Positions 1 through 7,676 of a stretch of DNA of 39,661 nucleotides are shown in pieces. The notes beneath the pieces were generated by a model. The model ran no database searches. It saw only the letters and a program-made list of their open reading frames with translations, and was not told where the DNA came from. Position numbers and translations under genes: made by a program. The first letter of the stretch is position 1. Every line of letters starts with the position of its first letter. This DNA is from an archaeon (GTDB taxonomy: Archaea; Thermoproteota; Nitrososphaeria; Nitrososphaerales; CADDZS01): contig JAKAPU010000007.1 in the NCBI GenBank assembly GCA_021806865.1, positions 1 to 39,661 of the forward strand, given 5' to 3'.

Positions 1-22
1 AAAGGTAATAAATCTATTGTAA

Positions 23-1066
23 TCACCATTTTTTTTGTAATGCCAATTTTATTGACGATATCAACTCGGTTTCGATTGTCTGGGGGTCCGCGGCACCGGC
101 AATCGAAGCCGCGGTCGGGTGACCTCCCCCCAGAAGGCCGGAAGACTCAGATATCTCTCTTGAAACCGCGCCAAAGTCAATGCCGGTTTTTTTGTGGAAG
201 GCTTGAGTGCATCTCACCGAGAGTCTAGCCTCTCCTTCACTCTTTCCGAAGGCGATGCCAACGTCGCCGCCTAGATCCAAGAGCATTCGGGCAACGGAAG
301 CGTGAAAGCTGGAAACCTCGGTCTTTAAAAAAATGAAGCCTTCGAATTCTTCGTATTGTACTCTCTGCGCGGACTTTATTTTTGCCAATGTCTCAGATCT
401 GTCAGGCATTCTCCGCAAGACAGACTTGGCTTCTTCTATCTCCGCCCCCGCTCTGACAAGTTTCAGTGCAGCTTCAAGAGTGGCGGCAGTTGCGATTCCA
501 AGATGCTGCGAATCAAATAGCAAACCCACTAGTAGTGTCTTTCCTGCACGTGCATCAAATGAATCTTGTTTGAATCCATTTGCAATGATTTCGCAAACAG
601 ATGTGGCTTTGCTATCAACCAAAACATGATTGAAGTGTGGCCAACTTCCTGCAAGAGCGCTAGCAGCATGATGATCAATCACTATCTTATTTGCGGGACT
701 TGAACGAATGTTTTCAACGTATGGATCTAAGAGACGAATATCACCTGTATCCAAGACTACCAGAAGGTCGCATTCTGCGAATATGGTAGCATTCAACCTT
801 TCTTCGAACTTTATTCCCAACTTGGTGCAAACATCACTACCCAAGGAACTAGCGCCTTGCGGCGCAACGATCTTGAACGCAAACTGTGTTTGTGGAAATG
901 ATTTCGCCAGAACTGAAGAGAGTCCGGAAGCAGAGCAGAGTGCGTCTGGATCGGCTTGTCTGTGTACCATTAATGTTACGTTAACGATACCTTTGCCCGC
1001 GCGAGAGAGCTCCTGACGAAAGATGCGGAGCAATCTTGAAGCAGATGACGCTATGTCATCACTCAT
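23..1066 (-). CDS. DHH-family phosphoesterase (RecJ/NrnA-like)
   Basis: A 347-residue metal-dependent phosphoesterase of the DHH/DHHA1 superfamily, which hydrolyses short oligonucleotides, cyclic dinucleotide products or single-stranded nucleic acid. Visible motifs are His35 with Asp39 and Asp41 (motif I), the VLDTGD segment at about 104-109, the signature Asp131-His132-His133, and a C-terminal GGGH motif of the DHHA1 substrate-binding domain. There is no membrane or extra nucleic-acid domain, so it is closer to NrnA-type proteins than to full RecJ. It is the last gene of the exosome superoperon, 24 bp after prefoldin beta, and starts at an ATG. The exact substrate cannot be read from sequence; a role in RNA turnover beside the exosome is inference. 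Confidence 0.88.
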   Translation of the reverse strand: MSDDIASSASRLLRIFRQELSRAGKGIVNVTLMVHRQADPDALCSASGLSSVLAKSFPQTQFAFKIVAPQGASSLGSDVCTKLGIKFEERLNATIFAECDLLVVLDTGDIRLLDPYVENIRSSPANKIVIDHHAASALAGSWPHFNHVLVDSKATSVCEIIANGFKQDSFDARAGKTLLVGLLFDSQHLGIATAATLEAALKLVRAGAEIEEAKSVLRRMPDRSETLAKIKSAQRVQYEEFEGFIFLKTEVSSFHASVARMLLDLGGDVGIAFGKSEGEARLSVRCTQAFHKKTGIDFGAVSREISESSGLLGGGHPTAASIAGAADPQTIETELISSIKLALQKKW

Positions 1067-1090
1067 GTTGGGTGGTGCTCTAACAAAATA

Positions 1091-1471
1091 CTAGTTGGAT
1101 GCAGCTTGGCTGGCAGAGGTGCGGCCCTTCAGTGCTTCTTCTATCTTGGCTTGTAATTCCTTAATATTTTCACGCACTCGCTGCTCTTGTTTTGATAGTA
1201 CAGTTGACCGCGTTCCTGCAAGTTCTTTCTTCTCATCGAGATCCTTGATCAAATCTTCCTTTTTGGCTTTGACCAGAATACTTCCAGCGCTCTTGTATAC
1301 CGCATCATTCTCTCCAGCCTTCTTCAATTCGACTAGAGCTCTATCTACATCAGCCGATTCAAGATCAATCTGCTGCTTTTGAACCAAAATAGCCTGGAGA
1401 TTCTGCTGAAGTTGTTCGAATCTGGCAAGTTGTTCTCTTAACCAAGGCGGAACTTCGCTTGTGCCACTCAT
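1091..1471 (-). CDS. pfdB: Prefoldin subunit beta
   Basis: The 126-residue beta subunit of the hexameric chaperone prefoldin (two alpha, four beta), which captures unfolded proteins and hands them to the group II chaperonin in the cytosol. The sequence shows the expected two long heptad-rich helices (about 10-50 and 75-115) flanking a central beta-hairpin segment with the family-like Val-Tyr-Lys-Ser-Ala-Gly-Ser-Ile-Leu-Val pattern. It lies between pcc1 and the DHH phosphoesterase, a conserved position at the end of archaeal exosome superoperons. The ATG start follows a purine-rich GAGGGA. The prefoldin alpha subunit is not in this window. Confidence 0.93.
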   Translation of the reverse strand: MSGTSEVPPWLREQLARFEQLQQNLQAILVQKQQIDLESADVDRALVELKKAGENDAVYKSAGSILVKAKKEDLIKDLDEKKELAGTRSTVLSKQEQRVRENIKELQAKIEEALKGRTSASQAASN

Positions 1472-1533
1472 CTTTCTATTCCCTCGATTTTTCTCATTTT
1501 CCTTTTTTCAGTCTTTCTCTGTTCTTGGCATAT

Positions 1534-1878
1534 TCAGGCCACTGATTCAATTGTCTTTAGCGCCGACGCTACCAACCTGAGATTTGAATTCAGGCTAGCA
1601 CGCATCGAGACTAGATCCGGTGCCGAAATGGTGATCACGAGCTTCTTCTCTCCGTTCATCAACCTGATGTTCATTAAGGTTCGCTTGCCGGCCTTTGTCT
1701 CTGGGAGTAAGGCTGACTTGATCGCGCGTAGTTCTTCAGGACTCCCTTCCAGAGTGAATTCCAGCTTTGAACTAACAACGGAGTGCCTAAGGCCCAAACC
1801 AGGTTTGGCGAATCCCTTTCGTCTGGCCTTGAGTACGCGCTTTTCGTCAGGCGGAGATATCGTAGGCTTCACCCGCAA
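1534..1878 (-). CDS. pcc1: KEOPS complex subunit Pcc1
   Basis: A small dimerisation subunit of the KEOPS complex (Kae1-Bud32-Cgi121-Pcc1), which makes threonylcarbamoyladenosine at tRNA position 37. The family core is recognisable from residue 36 on: a beta strand (SKLEFTLEG), a helix, then the strand region ending in a Ser-Met-Arg-Ala-x-Leu-Asn-Ser helix typical of Pcc1. Total length is 114 residues against about 75-90 for the family, so the first 35 lysine/arginine-rich residues are probably a spurious extension. The longest frame overlaps eL43 by 32 bp, and a TTG near codon 28 is a plausible real start. It is co-oriented in the exosome superoperon, where pcc1 commonly follows eL43. Confidence 0.85.
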   Translation of the reverse strand: MRVKPTISPPDEKRVLKARRKGFAKPGLGLRHSVVSSKLEFTLEGSPEELRAIKSALLPETKAGKRTLMNIRLMNGEKKLVITISAPDLVSMRASLNSNLRLVASALKTIESVA

Positions 1879-2065
1879 TCTTAAATTTGCAGGTCAAGCA
1901 GGCCCAGATCCCAGCACTCTGTCGCCTGAACCTAGTGGAACCGCAAGACGGACATCGACGTGTGTGCTTCAGGGAGCCCATTATTCTTCCGTAGCGCTTG
2001 CGAACGGTTGCGCCATATTTTGCCCCTAGACCTTTCAGGCTGCCGGAATCGTTCGACCTAGACAA
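1847..2065 (-). CDS. rpl37ae: 50S ribosomal protein eL43 (L37Ae)
   Basis: A 72-residue zinc-binding protein of the large ribosomal subunit. The sequence has the eL43 zinc ribbon: Cys-Pro-Ser-Cys at 38-41 and Cys-Leu-Thr-Cys at 56-59. It also has a basic N-terminal segment with the family pattern Lys-Tyr-Gly-x-x-x-Arg-Lys-Arg-Tyr. It starts at a TTG embedded in the last codons of rrp42 (8-bp overlap), which implies translational coupling. Its place between rrp42 and pcc1 is the standard archaeal arrangement. Confidence 0.93.
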   Translation of the reverse strand: MSRSNDSGSLKGLGAKYGATVRKRYGRIMGSLKHTRRCPSCGSTRFRRQSAGIWACLTCKFKIAGEAYDISA

Positions 2066-2882
2066 CAGACGTCGCCTTCTTTATCAAAGTTCTAATTTCT
2101 TCTCCTTTAAGCTTAGCGGTACCGGCAGCAGAGAGGATTTGATCCGTGGTGAAAGTGCCAGGCAGTCCCTTCTGACCCGCGCAAATGTTTCCATTGCTGT
2201 CCGAGACGAGTGTGATTCTGGCATCCATTACGGCTTCTTCTTCCGATGTTGGGTCAACTACTACGTGATCGCCTATTTTCGCCGTCGTGACAGAAATTGG
2301 AACCGTCTGAATTGGCAGAGGGATGCGCTCGTCTAGTTTTGTGGGCTGTCCCTTTTCGTCTACGACGTATTTTGGAACCTTTGTTGTCAGAAGGGCAGAG
2401 ACCACAGCGTACGATGTAGCGTCAAACAAGTTTCCATCCACGTTCAGAATACTGACGTCAACAAAAACAGCGTAGACATGCTTTCCAGGCACGAGAACAA
2501 GCTTCGAGACATCAATCATTCCTGATTCTCGGACACCCCTGTCTGCGACGCGCGCAAGCTCGATCGTGTTTTCATCTGGCGGTCCGGGCTCGGCATATGG
2601 AGACGCCAATGGAAGAACCTCTGCGCTCACGACTAGCAGTCCCTTGTCAGGCGTGTCAGGAAACGGAGTGCCAAGACTTACCTTCGCTCCAGCTATTACT
2701 TCGGTGTTTCCAAGTTTGACTCGGGCAGATCCCTCTGCTTTCTCAATCACGTTGGTTTCGATTGTGAGTGTTCTGGTGTCAAGTAGACCCCTGCCATCGA
2801 GCCTGTTTCCCTTGCTCAGAAGCTCGTTCATCTGAGCGCGTTTTAGTTGTTCGACCACGAAAGTTTTCTTAACTGCTGACAT
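2058..2882 (-). CDS. rrp42: Exosome complex component Rrp42
   Basis: The 274-residue RNase PH-like subunit that alternates with Rrp41 in the hexameric ring of the archaeal RNA exosome. Rrp42 helps bind RNA, while the phosphorolytic site sits in Rrp41. Recognisable features are the N-terminal LDGRGLLDTR segment (about 27-36), the PYAEPGPPDENTIELAR stretch and the C-terminal EEEAVMDARITLV strand characteristic of Rrp42. Length matches the family (about 270). The ATG start lies only 2 bp after the rrp41 stop, so the two ring subunits are co-transcribed and probably co-translated. Confidence 0.95.
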   Translation of the reverse strand: MSAVKKTFVVEQLKRAQMNELLSKGNRLDGRGLLDTRTLTIETNVIEKAEGSARVKLGNTEVIAGAKVSLGTPFPDTPDKGLLVVSAEVLPLASPYAEPGPPDENTIELARVADRGVRESGMIDVSKLVLVPGKHVYAVFVDVSILNVDGNLFDATSYAVVSALLTTKVPKYVVDEKGQPTKLDERIPLPIQTVPISVTTAKIGDHVVVDPTSEEEAVMDARITLVSDSNGNICAGQKGLPGTFTTDQILSAAGTAKLKGEEIRTLIKKATSVV

Positions 2883-2884
2883 TT

Positions 2885-3637
2885 CTACTGTACAACCTCC
2901 TGTTTTTCGGTGCTGCCAAAGTACCGGTTGATCAATGCTTCTCTTTGCAACTGGTACACTTTTCTACATCCCTCCAAAGCCCATGAAAATGCCTTGTTGA
3001 ACTCTTCAGAATTGAGCTGCCCATCAAGCTGCAAGAGAGTGACCTGATTTGAGTTAGGCATTATCGCGATCGGGAGATCAGCTTGACCTTCCTTGTCTTC
3101 TGTGTCATCTACATCGAGAACCACTTGGCCTGCAACCTTTCCTGCTGCGCATGCTGCAACCAAGTCACGCATGTTGATTCCCGCATCAGCCAACGCAACA
3201 GAAGCAGCAGAGATTCCGGCGCATCTCGAACCGCCGTCTGACTGAAGCACCTCCACGTAGACATCGATTGCGGTTCGTGGGTAGTCTTCTAGCATCAGTG
3301 CAGGTTCGAGTGCTTCTCTGATAACCTTGGAGATCTCAATTTCTCGTCTAGAGGGAGCTGGATTCTTTCTTTCTTCAGTCGAAAATGGAGACATATGATA
3401 TCTGCATCGTAAGACGCTACGGTCTGGAAGTGCACTGTGTTTAGGATGGACTTCTTTCGGTCCGTAAACCGCGGCCATGATCTTGTTCTTTCCAAATTCA
3501 ATATACGCTGATCCGTCTGCATTTCTGAGAACTCCAACCTCTATTTTGATCGGACGAGTCTCATCCACTTTACGGCCATCTAGCCTCAGCCCTTGCTCGT
3601 TTATGAGTCTAGTACTATCTCCGCCTTGCTTTCCCAT
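2885..3637 (-). CDS. rrp41: Exosome complex exonuclease Rrp41
   Basis: The catalytic RNase PH-fold subunit of the archaeal exosome, which degrades RNA 3' to 5' using phosphate and can also add heteropolymeric tails. The 250-residue protein has the RNA-contacting Arg97-Arg98 pair in PSRREIE, the phosphate-binding SDGGSRCAG loop (about 133-141) and the catalytic-site aspartate Asp187 in QADLPIA, all as in active Rrp41 proteins. It sits between rrp4 and rrp42 in the conserved order. The ATG start is unambiguous. Confidence 0.96.
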   Translation of the reverse strand: MGKQGGDSTRLINEQGLRLDGRKVDETRPIKIEVGVLRNADGSAYIEFGKNKIMAAVYGPKEVHPKHSALPDRSVLRCRYHMSPFSTEERKNPAPSRREIEISKVIREALEPALMLEDYPRTAIDVYVEVLQSDGGSRCAGISAASVALADAGINMRDLVAACAAGKVAGQVVLDVDDTEDKEGQADLPIAIMPNSNQVTLLQLDGQLNSEEFNKAFSWALEGCRKVYQLQREALINRYFGSTEKQEVVQ

Positions 3638-3690
3638 TCACTTATTCACCTATTTCTCTTGATTCAACATTAAAGTAGCTAAAGACCCCT

Positions 3691-4503
3691 CTATTCCGCT
3701 TCCTCAGCCGGTCTTGATTCCGCATCTGGAGAGTCGACGCTTTGCTCTCGTTCCGGTTGAGAAATGCTTGCAACGCCAGAAGACTCCGGTTCGGAGGTAT
3801 CTCGCGTTCCTTCGCTCGGTTCTGGCGGCGTCACAACCATTCCGAGCATCTTCTGGACCCTTTCAATTAGATCTGCGGAATGCGCTTCCTGTTCAACCAT
3901 GTTTATGGCATCCATCGCCTTTAGTGTGTCTTCAGCGGAACCCACTATTACAACCACACCGTTCTGACCTACAAGCATTCTGCTCCTCGTACCAGATTCG
4001 ATTGTCTTTATCATGGATCCTTTCTTTCCAATCAATCTGGGAACCTTCGCAGGCGATATTCTGACAACTTGCCCTCGTGGAATTCTCCCGAGACCCGGCC
4101 CCGATATCGAAAGCAATGGATCTCTTGTCCTATCGAAAGCAATGACCTTTGCCGCAATCATGTCACCGACAGCCAACTTGTCGGTCAAAGAGTCCTTAGC
4201 CGGTGAAAAATCACGCCCGAATACGGAAGCAGCAGGCAAGATTCCAAAAAAGCACGAGTTCATGTCTGCTTCCCAAGCAAACGCGCTATAATCGATAATC
4301 TTCGCAACTACCAAGTCGTCAATCCTGGGAATATAGGGTCCCGAAAGCGCAATTACTCTTACAACATCGTGGCCCACCTCAGCCATACCGACTCTAGTAG
4401 CCACCAACTTCTCGCCAACCCTAGCCACATTAACGTCAGCTCGAAGGTTGCCGCGAGCTACTACTTCACCTGGTATCACATATCTTCTTTTTACTTCTGG
4501 CAC
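3691..4503 (-). CDS. rrp4: Exosome complex RNA-binding protein Rrp4
   Basis: The cap subunit of the exosome that recruits RNA to the Rrp41/Rrp42 ring. It has an N-terminal domain (1-60), an S1 domain (about 60-130) and a KH domain (about 145-205) with a Gly-Lys-Lys-Gly GxxG loop. A 50-residue Ser/Glu/Pro-rich acidic tail follows and is probably disordered; the tail is longer than in many Rrp4 proteins. The start is a GTG 53 bp upstream of the position usually aligned to the S1 core. It is co-oriented with SBDS (40-bp gap) and rrp41. Confidence 0.95.
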   Translation of the reverse strand: MPEVKRRYVIPGEVVARGNLRADVNVARVGEKLVATRVGMAEVGHDVVRVIALSGPYIPRIDDLVVAKIIDYSAFAWEADMNSCFFGILPAASVFGRDFSPAKDSLTDKLAVGDMIAAKVIAFDRTRDPLLSISGPGLGRIPRGQVVRISPAKVPRLIGKKGSMIKTIESGTRSRMLVGQNGVVVIVGSAEDTLKAMDAINMVEQEAHSADLIERVQKMLGMVVTPPEPSEGTRDTSEPESSGVASISQPEREQSVDSPDAESRPAEEAE

Positions 4504-4543
4504 AGATCTTCACTGCAAAACTCGATACTAAATTAACTTTCAT

Positions 4544-5233
4544 CTATCGGATGACTGACGCTTGACCATTTCCCTTCGTAAGAGAGCCCAAGCGGTCAAG
4601 CAAGGTGGAATGCACCCCCGCCGGTATCTCAATTATGACTGTCAGGCTCCCATCAGCCCCCCAGTCTTCTTTCAATATTTCGCCAACCCCCTTCAATGCG
4701 CCGAACGATTGGGAGGCGTACTGCGCTGGCACCTTGACCAAGAGCTTGATTCTCTCGGACTTTAAAGGTAAGATGCCCCTTAATTCGTCCACTACAGCTT
4801 TTGTTTGTTCGTTCACGTCTTTGAAGGGATCGATGGACATTCTAACCTCAGCCATGGCCTGTTCAATCCTAAGCGGCGGGTGTGGCAGCCCTGTTCTTGG
4901 GTCAACGAAATTCCTTGCTATGTTCGCCACAATCTGCTTTCTCTTATCTTCCACCAGCCTACGGCGTTGTTCGGTGGTTAGGTTCAGATTTCCCTTCCTC
5001 AGGATGATCTCTGCAACCTGCAGAAAGTTGTCGGTTTTGAAATGCTTTAACAGCTTTTCAGATGGCACCCTTAGTCCCTTGTTAGAGTCAGAGTAAATTT
5101 CATCCACCGCAACTATCTGTGAAACTTCCACTTTCCGACCAAACTTGAAATCAAGTGCTGCATCAGGATGCACGAGAATCTCGAAATGTTCGCCATCAGT
5201 CGTTAGGCGCACCGTGGTCAACTTTGAGGACAA
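4544..5233 (-). CDS. sdo1: Ribosome maturation protein SBDS homolog
   Basis: A 229-residue ortholog of SBDS/Sdo1, which in eukaryotes works with an EF-2-like GTPase to release eIF6 from nascent 60S subunits; the archaeal role is assumed to be the same. The N-terminal FYSH domain (about 1-85), central helical domain with the NFVDPRTGLPHPPLRIEQA segment (about 110-127) and C-terminal ferredoxin-like domain are all present at normal length. The start is TTG, preceded at 5 bp by AGGTGG, a strong Shine-Dalgarno sequence that fixes the start. It lies between psmA and rrp4. Confidence 0.95.
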   Translation of the reverse strand: MSSKLTTVRLTTDGEHFEILVHPDAALDFKFGRKVEVSQIVAVDEIYSDSNKGLRVPSEKLLKHFKTDNFLQVAEIILRKGNLNLTTEQRRRLVEDKRKQIVANIARNFVDPRTGLPHPPLRIEQAMAEVRMSIDPFKDVNEQTKAVVDELRGILPLKSERIKLLVKVPAQYASQSFGALKGVGEILKEDWGADGSLTVIIEIPAGVHSTLLDRLGSLTKGNGQASVIR

Positions 5234-5318
5234 AATCCCACCTTTCTAGTATTTCCCTCTAGGGCAATCGGTCTTGAAACTGGCAGGATTTAATCTCTCC
5301 CACCAAGTCTCAACACGA

Positions 5319-6062
5319 TTACTGCGAAGGAGGCTGTTTCGGAGCTCTGCTCTTTGCTTTTTCAGCGTACTTCTCTACTTCTGACTCTGAAAGTCTTCTC
5401 ATCTGTTTGGTGTCCACTGGAACAACAGCCATCTTGATATGCTTTGTTCCAATCTTGTCCTCACTGACCAAATATATGGACTCGGCTGCGAGAGTCAAAG
5501 CGTCATCGATCGTAATATCTTCTTTGTAACGCTGCTCGAGATATTCTGCAACCTGATCGGCTCCAGCACCTATCGCTATCGCATAGTAACCGACGTATGT
5601 TCCACTGGGATCTGTTAGGAAAAGTTGAGGTCCATTTGAATCAACCCCTGCGATGATGAGAGAAACACCGAATGGTCTCACTCCTGCGTACTGAGTGTAC
5701 TGCTGGCACTGATCTGAAAGTCGCTTTGCAACAGACTCCACATCGACTGGCTCGTCGTAGACCAATCTATTACTTTGAGCAACTATTCGAGCCTGATCTA
5801 CTTGGATACGCGCGTCTGGAATGTATCCGGCTGCAGCAACGCCTAGATGATCATCAACTTGGAATATCTTCTGGGTTTCCCCAGGAGTTTGCAGTTTTCG
5901 TGGCCTCTCTTCAACGGCAAGGATCACGCCATTCTTAGTACGAATGCCGACGGCAAGAGTTCCACGTCTGACAGTCTCTATGGCGTACTCAACTTGATAT
6001 AAACGCCCATCCGGCGAAAAGACCGTGATGGCACGATCGTAACCTGCAGCTGCGGGAAACAT
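5319..6062 (-). CDS. psmA: Proteasome subunit alpha
   Basis: The outer-ring alpha subunit of the 20S proteasome, which gates substrate entry and docks the ATPase PAN or Cdc48. The N-terminal family signature Tyr-Asp-Arg-Ala-Ile-Thr-Val-Phe-Ser-Pro-Asp-Gly-Arg-Leu-Tyr-Gln-Val-Glu-Tyr-Ala (8-27) is intact and length (247) is normal. It begins the minus-strand exosome superoperon and has its own TATA-like element at 6096-6104. In many archaea the RNase P genes pop5 and rpp30 lie between psmA and SBDS; here there is only an 85-bp gap. Confidence 0.97.
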   Translation of the reverse strand: MFPAAAGYDRAITVFSPDGRLYQVEYAIETVRRGTLAVGIRTKNGVILAVEERPRKLQTPGETQKIFQVDDHLGVAAAGYIPDARIQVDQARIVAQSNRLVYDEPVDVESVAKRLSDQCQQYTQYAGVRPFGVSLIIAGVDSNGPQLFLTDPSGTYVGYYAIAIGAGADQVAEYLEQRYKEDITIDDALTLAAESIYLVSEDKIGTKHIKMAVVPVDTKQMRRLSESEVEKYAEKAKSRAPKQPPSQ

Positions 6063-6095
6063 AGTCTGAATCTTGATATTTTCCCCTTTGGCGCG

Positions 6096-6104
6096 GATTT
6101 AAGT
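6096..6104 (-). promoter_or_regulatory. Putative TATA box for psmA superoperon
   Basis: Minus-strand ACTTAAATC lies 34-42 bp upstream of the psmA ATG. An archaeal transcription start about 25 bp downstream would give a leader of roughly 10-15 nt. Assigned by position and consensus only. Confidence 0.45.
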
Positions 6105-6174
6105 GTTACAGCAAGATTATCTGAAGAGTTGTATTAGTACTAGCAAAACTCATGTGTGGGTCAAGTGAGTTCGT

Positions 6175-6636
6175 TTGGAAAGTGAAGGCAAACTGCTCGA
6201 GGAATTGCGATTCTACGGCCATCAAAATGTGTTAGCCAATCACTATAACACGCTCGAGATAACCATGGATGAAGAGATATCGAAGAGAGCAGACTGCATT
6301 ATCGGCGTAAGAGCAAACAAGGGCTGCCAGCAACTTGACCAGAATCTGAAAGATCACATACGTAAATCAGGATGGCTTCGCTTCGAGCTAGAAGTAGATG
6401 GAATTCAATTTGAATTCGTAGGAAAAGGTGAATCGGCGCTGGACTTGAGCGACCCGCGAGAGATTGTTCTGAGAAAATCAAACTACGTTAGTTCGAGAAC
6501 AGCAGCCGTGCACTGCAGCGTTGCAGCACGAGATGTGCCTCGACAGATCGTGAGATCGTTGCAGAATCCTGACACCGTCGGAAAGCTTCGAATACTCAAG
6601 CTCCCATCACCACAGGCAAACCGTGTTTCCTACTAA
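6175..6636 (+). CDS. DUF371 domain-containing protein
   Basis: A 153-residue protein of the archaeal DUF371 family, whose function is unknown. The family hallmarks are the N-terminal YGHQNVLANHYNTLEIT stretch (residues 13-29), a central CIIGVRANKGC segment and the C-terminal ARDVPRQIVRSLQNP region. In frame, an upstream stop at 6166-6168 leaves the TTG at 6175 as the only start that keeps the conserved N-terminus. The gene is divergent from psmA (112-bp shared promoter region) and is followed 98 bp later by the glycosylase gene on the same strand. Confidence 0.8.
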   Translation: MESEGKLLEELRFYGHQNVLANHYNTLEITMDEEISKRADCIIGVRANKGCQQLDQNLKDHIRKSGWLRFELEVDGIQFEFVGKGESALDLSDPREIVLRKSNYVSSRTAAVHCSVAARDVPRQIVRSLQNPDTVGKLRILKLPSPQANRVSY

Positions 6637-6734
6637 CATCAGAACTTATGACAAGCTCAACTAGTGGGAATCCGCGAGTCAGTGGCCGAATATTAGGAGC
6701 ATGAGATGAACCAGCAGAATCCAGGGATGGGAAT

Positions 6735-7676
6735 TTGACCATCGATTATGACCTCGACCTCTCCGCGGTCGAATTTGATCCCTCGATAACGTTCGATTGC
6801 GGTCAAGCCTTTCGCTGGCATCCGCTCAAGGATGACAGAAAAGAGTGGGTGGGATTGATAGGCGACAGTGCGTTTATGGTGACAAAGACGCATGTCAAAC
6901 GCCTAAGTGGTTCAGGACATGACGAAGAGACAGAGGATCGACTGAAGACATATTTTTCGATGTCTGATGATATCAACAAGATTAAACGAACCTTTCCAAA
7001 GGACAAGTTTCTTGCGCTCGCGGCGAGTGAATGCAAGGGATTGAGATTGCTCAGACAAGATCCTTGGGAGTGTCTTATTTCCTTCATTTGTTCCATAAAC
7101 AGCAACATTCCTTCCATCAGGCTGAAAATAGAGAACCTTTCCAAAAAATTTGGGAAGAGAATAGACGTAAGTTTTGGGCCTCCTCTCTACACATTTCCAA
7201 ATCCAGATTCGCTTGCTCGAGCGGAGAAAAATGAGCTCCTTGCTTGCAAGACTGGGTTCAGATGGAAATACATCAAATTTCTTTCAGAAAGAGTCGCTTC
7301 AGGTGAACTGGATCTCCAAATCATAGAAAGACTACAGTATCGAGAGGCAGCGAACTATTTGGTTAGCGAAACATCTGAAAGAACTTTCGGCGTAGGCCCA
7401 AAAGTTGCAGATTGCGTATTGTTGTTTTCCTATCACAAGCTCGACGTCTTTCCAATTGATGTATGGATTACTCGATGTATCAAGAGCATCTATCTCGATA
7501 TGTTGAAAATCAAAGATTGGAAGAGCCTGTCCACAAAAAGATACTACGAGACAGCCTCAGCGATTCGAGAATACTTTGGACCTTATTCAGGCTATGCGCA
7601 ACAGTATCTATATACAAAATTCAGGAATGATGCAGCTCATTCCAAGAACAAAGCTGGCTTGAAGGGAAGCGACTGA
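6735..7676 (+). CDS. ogg: 8-oxoguanine DNA glycosylase/AP lyase (OGG1 type)
   Basis: A 313-residue HhH-GPD base-excision repair enzyme that removes 8-oxoguanine. It has the N-terminal OGG domain with GQAFRW (23-28) and the FICSINSNI segment (118-126) equivalent to the OGG1 base-pocket loop. The hairpin-helix-hairpin follows, with catalytic Lys223, recognition-site Cys227 and catalytic Asp242 in VGPKVADC...PIDVW. Having both Lys and Asp predicts bifunctional glycosylase/lyase activity. The start is TTG, preceded by GGGATGGGA. The 3' end overlaps the convergent leuS by 40 bp. Confidence 0.9.
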   Translation: MTIDYDLDLSAVEFDPSITFDCGQAFRWHPLKDDRKEWVGLIGDSAFMVTKTHVKRLSGSGHDEETEDRLKTYFSMSDDINKIKRTFPKDKFLALAASECKGLRLLRQDPWECLISFICSINSNIPSIRLKIENLSKKFGKRIDVSFGPPLYTFPNPDSLARAEKNELLACKTGFRWKYIKFLSERVASGELDLQIIERLQYREAANYLVSETSERTFGVGPKVADCVLLFSYHKLDVFPIDVWITRCIKSIYLDMLKIKDWKSLSTKRYYETASAIREYFGPYSGYAQQYLYTKFRNDAAHSKNKAGLKGSD

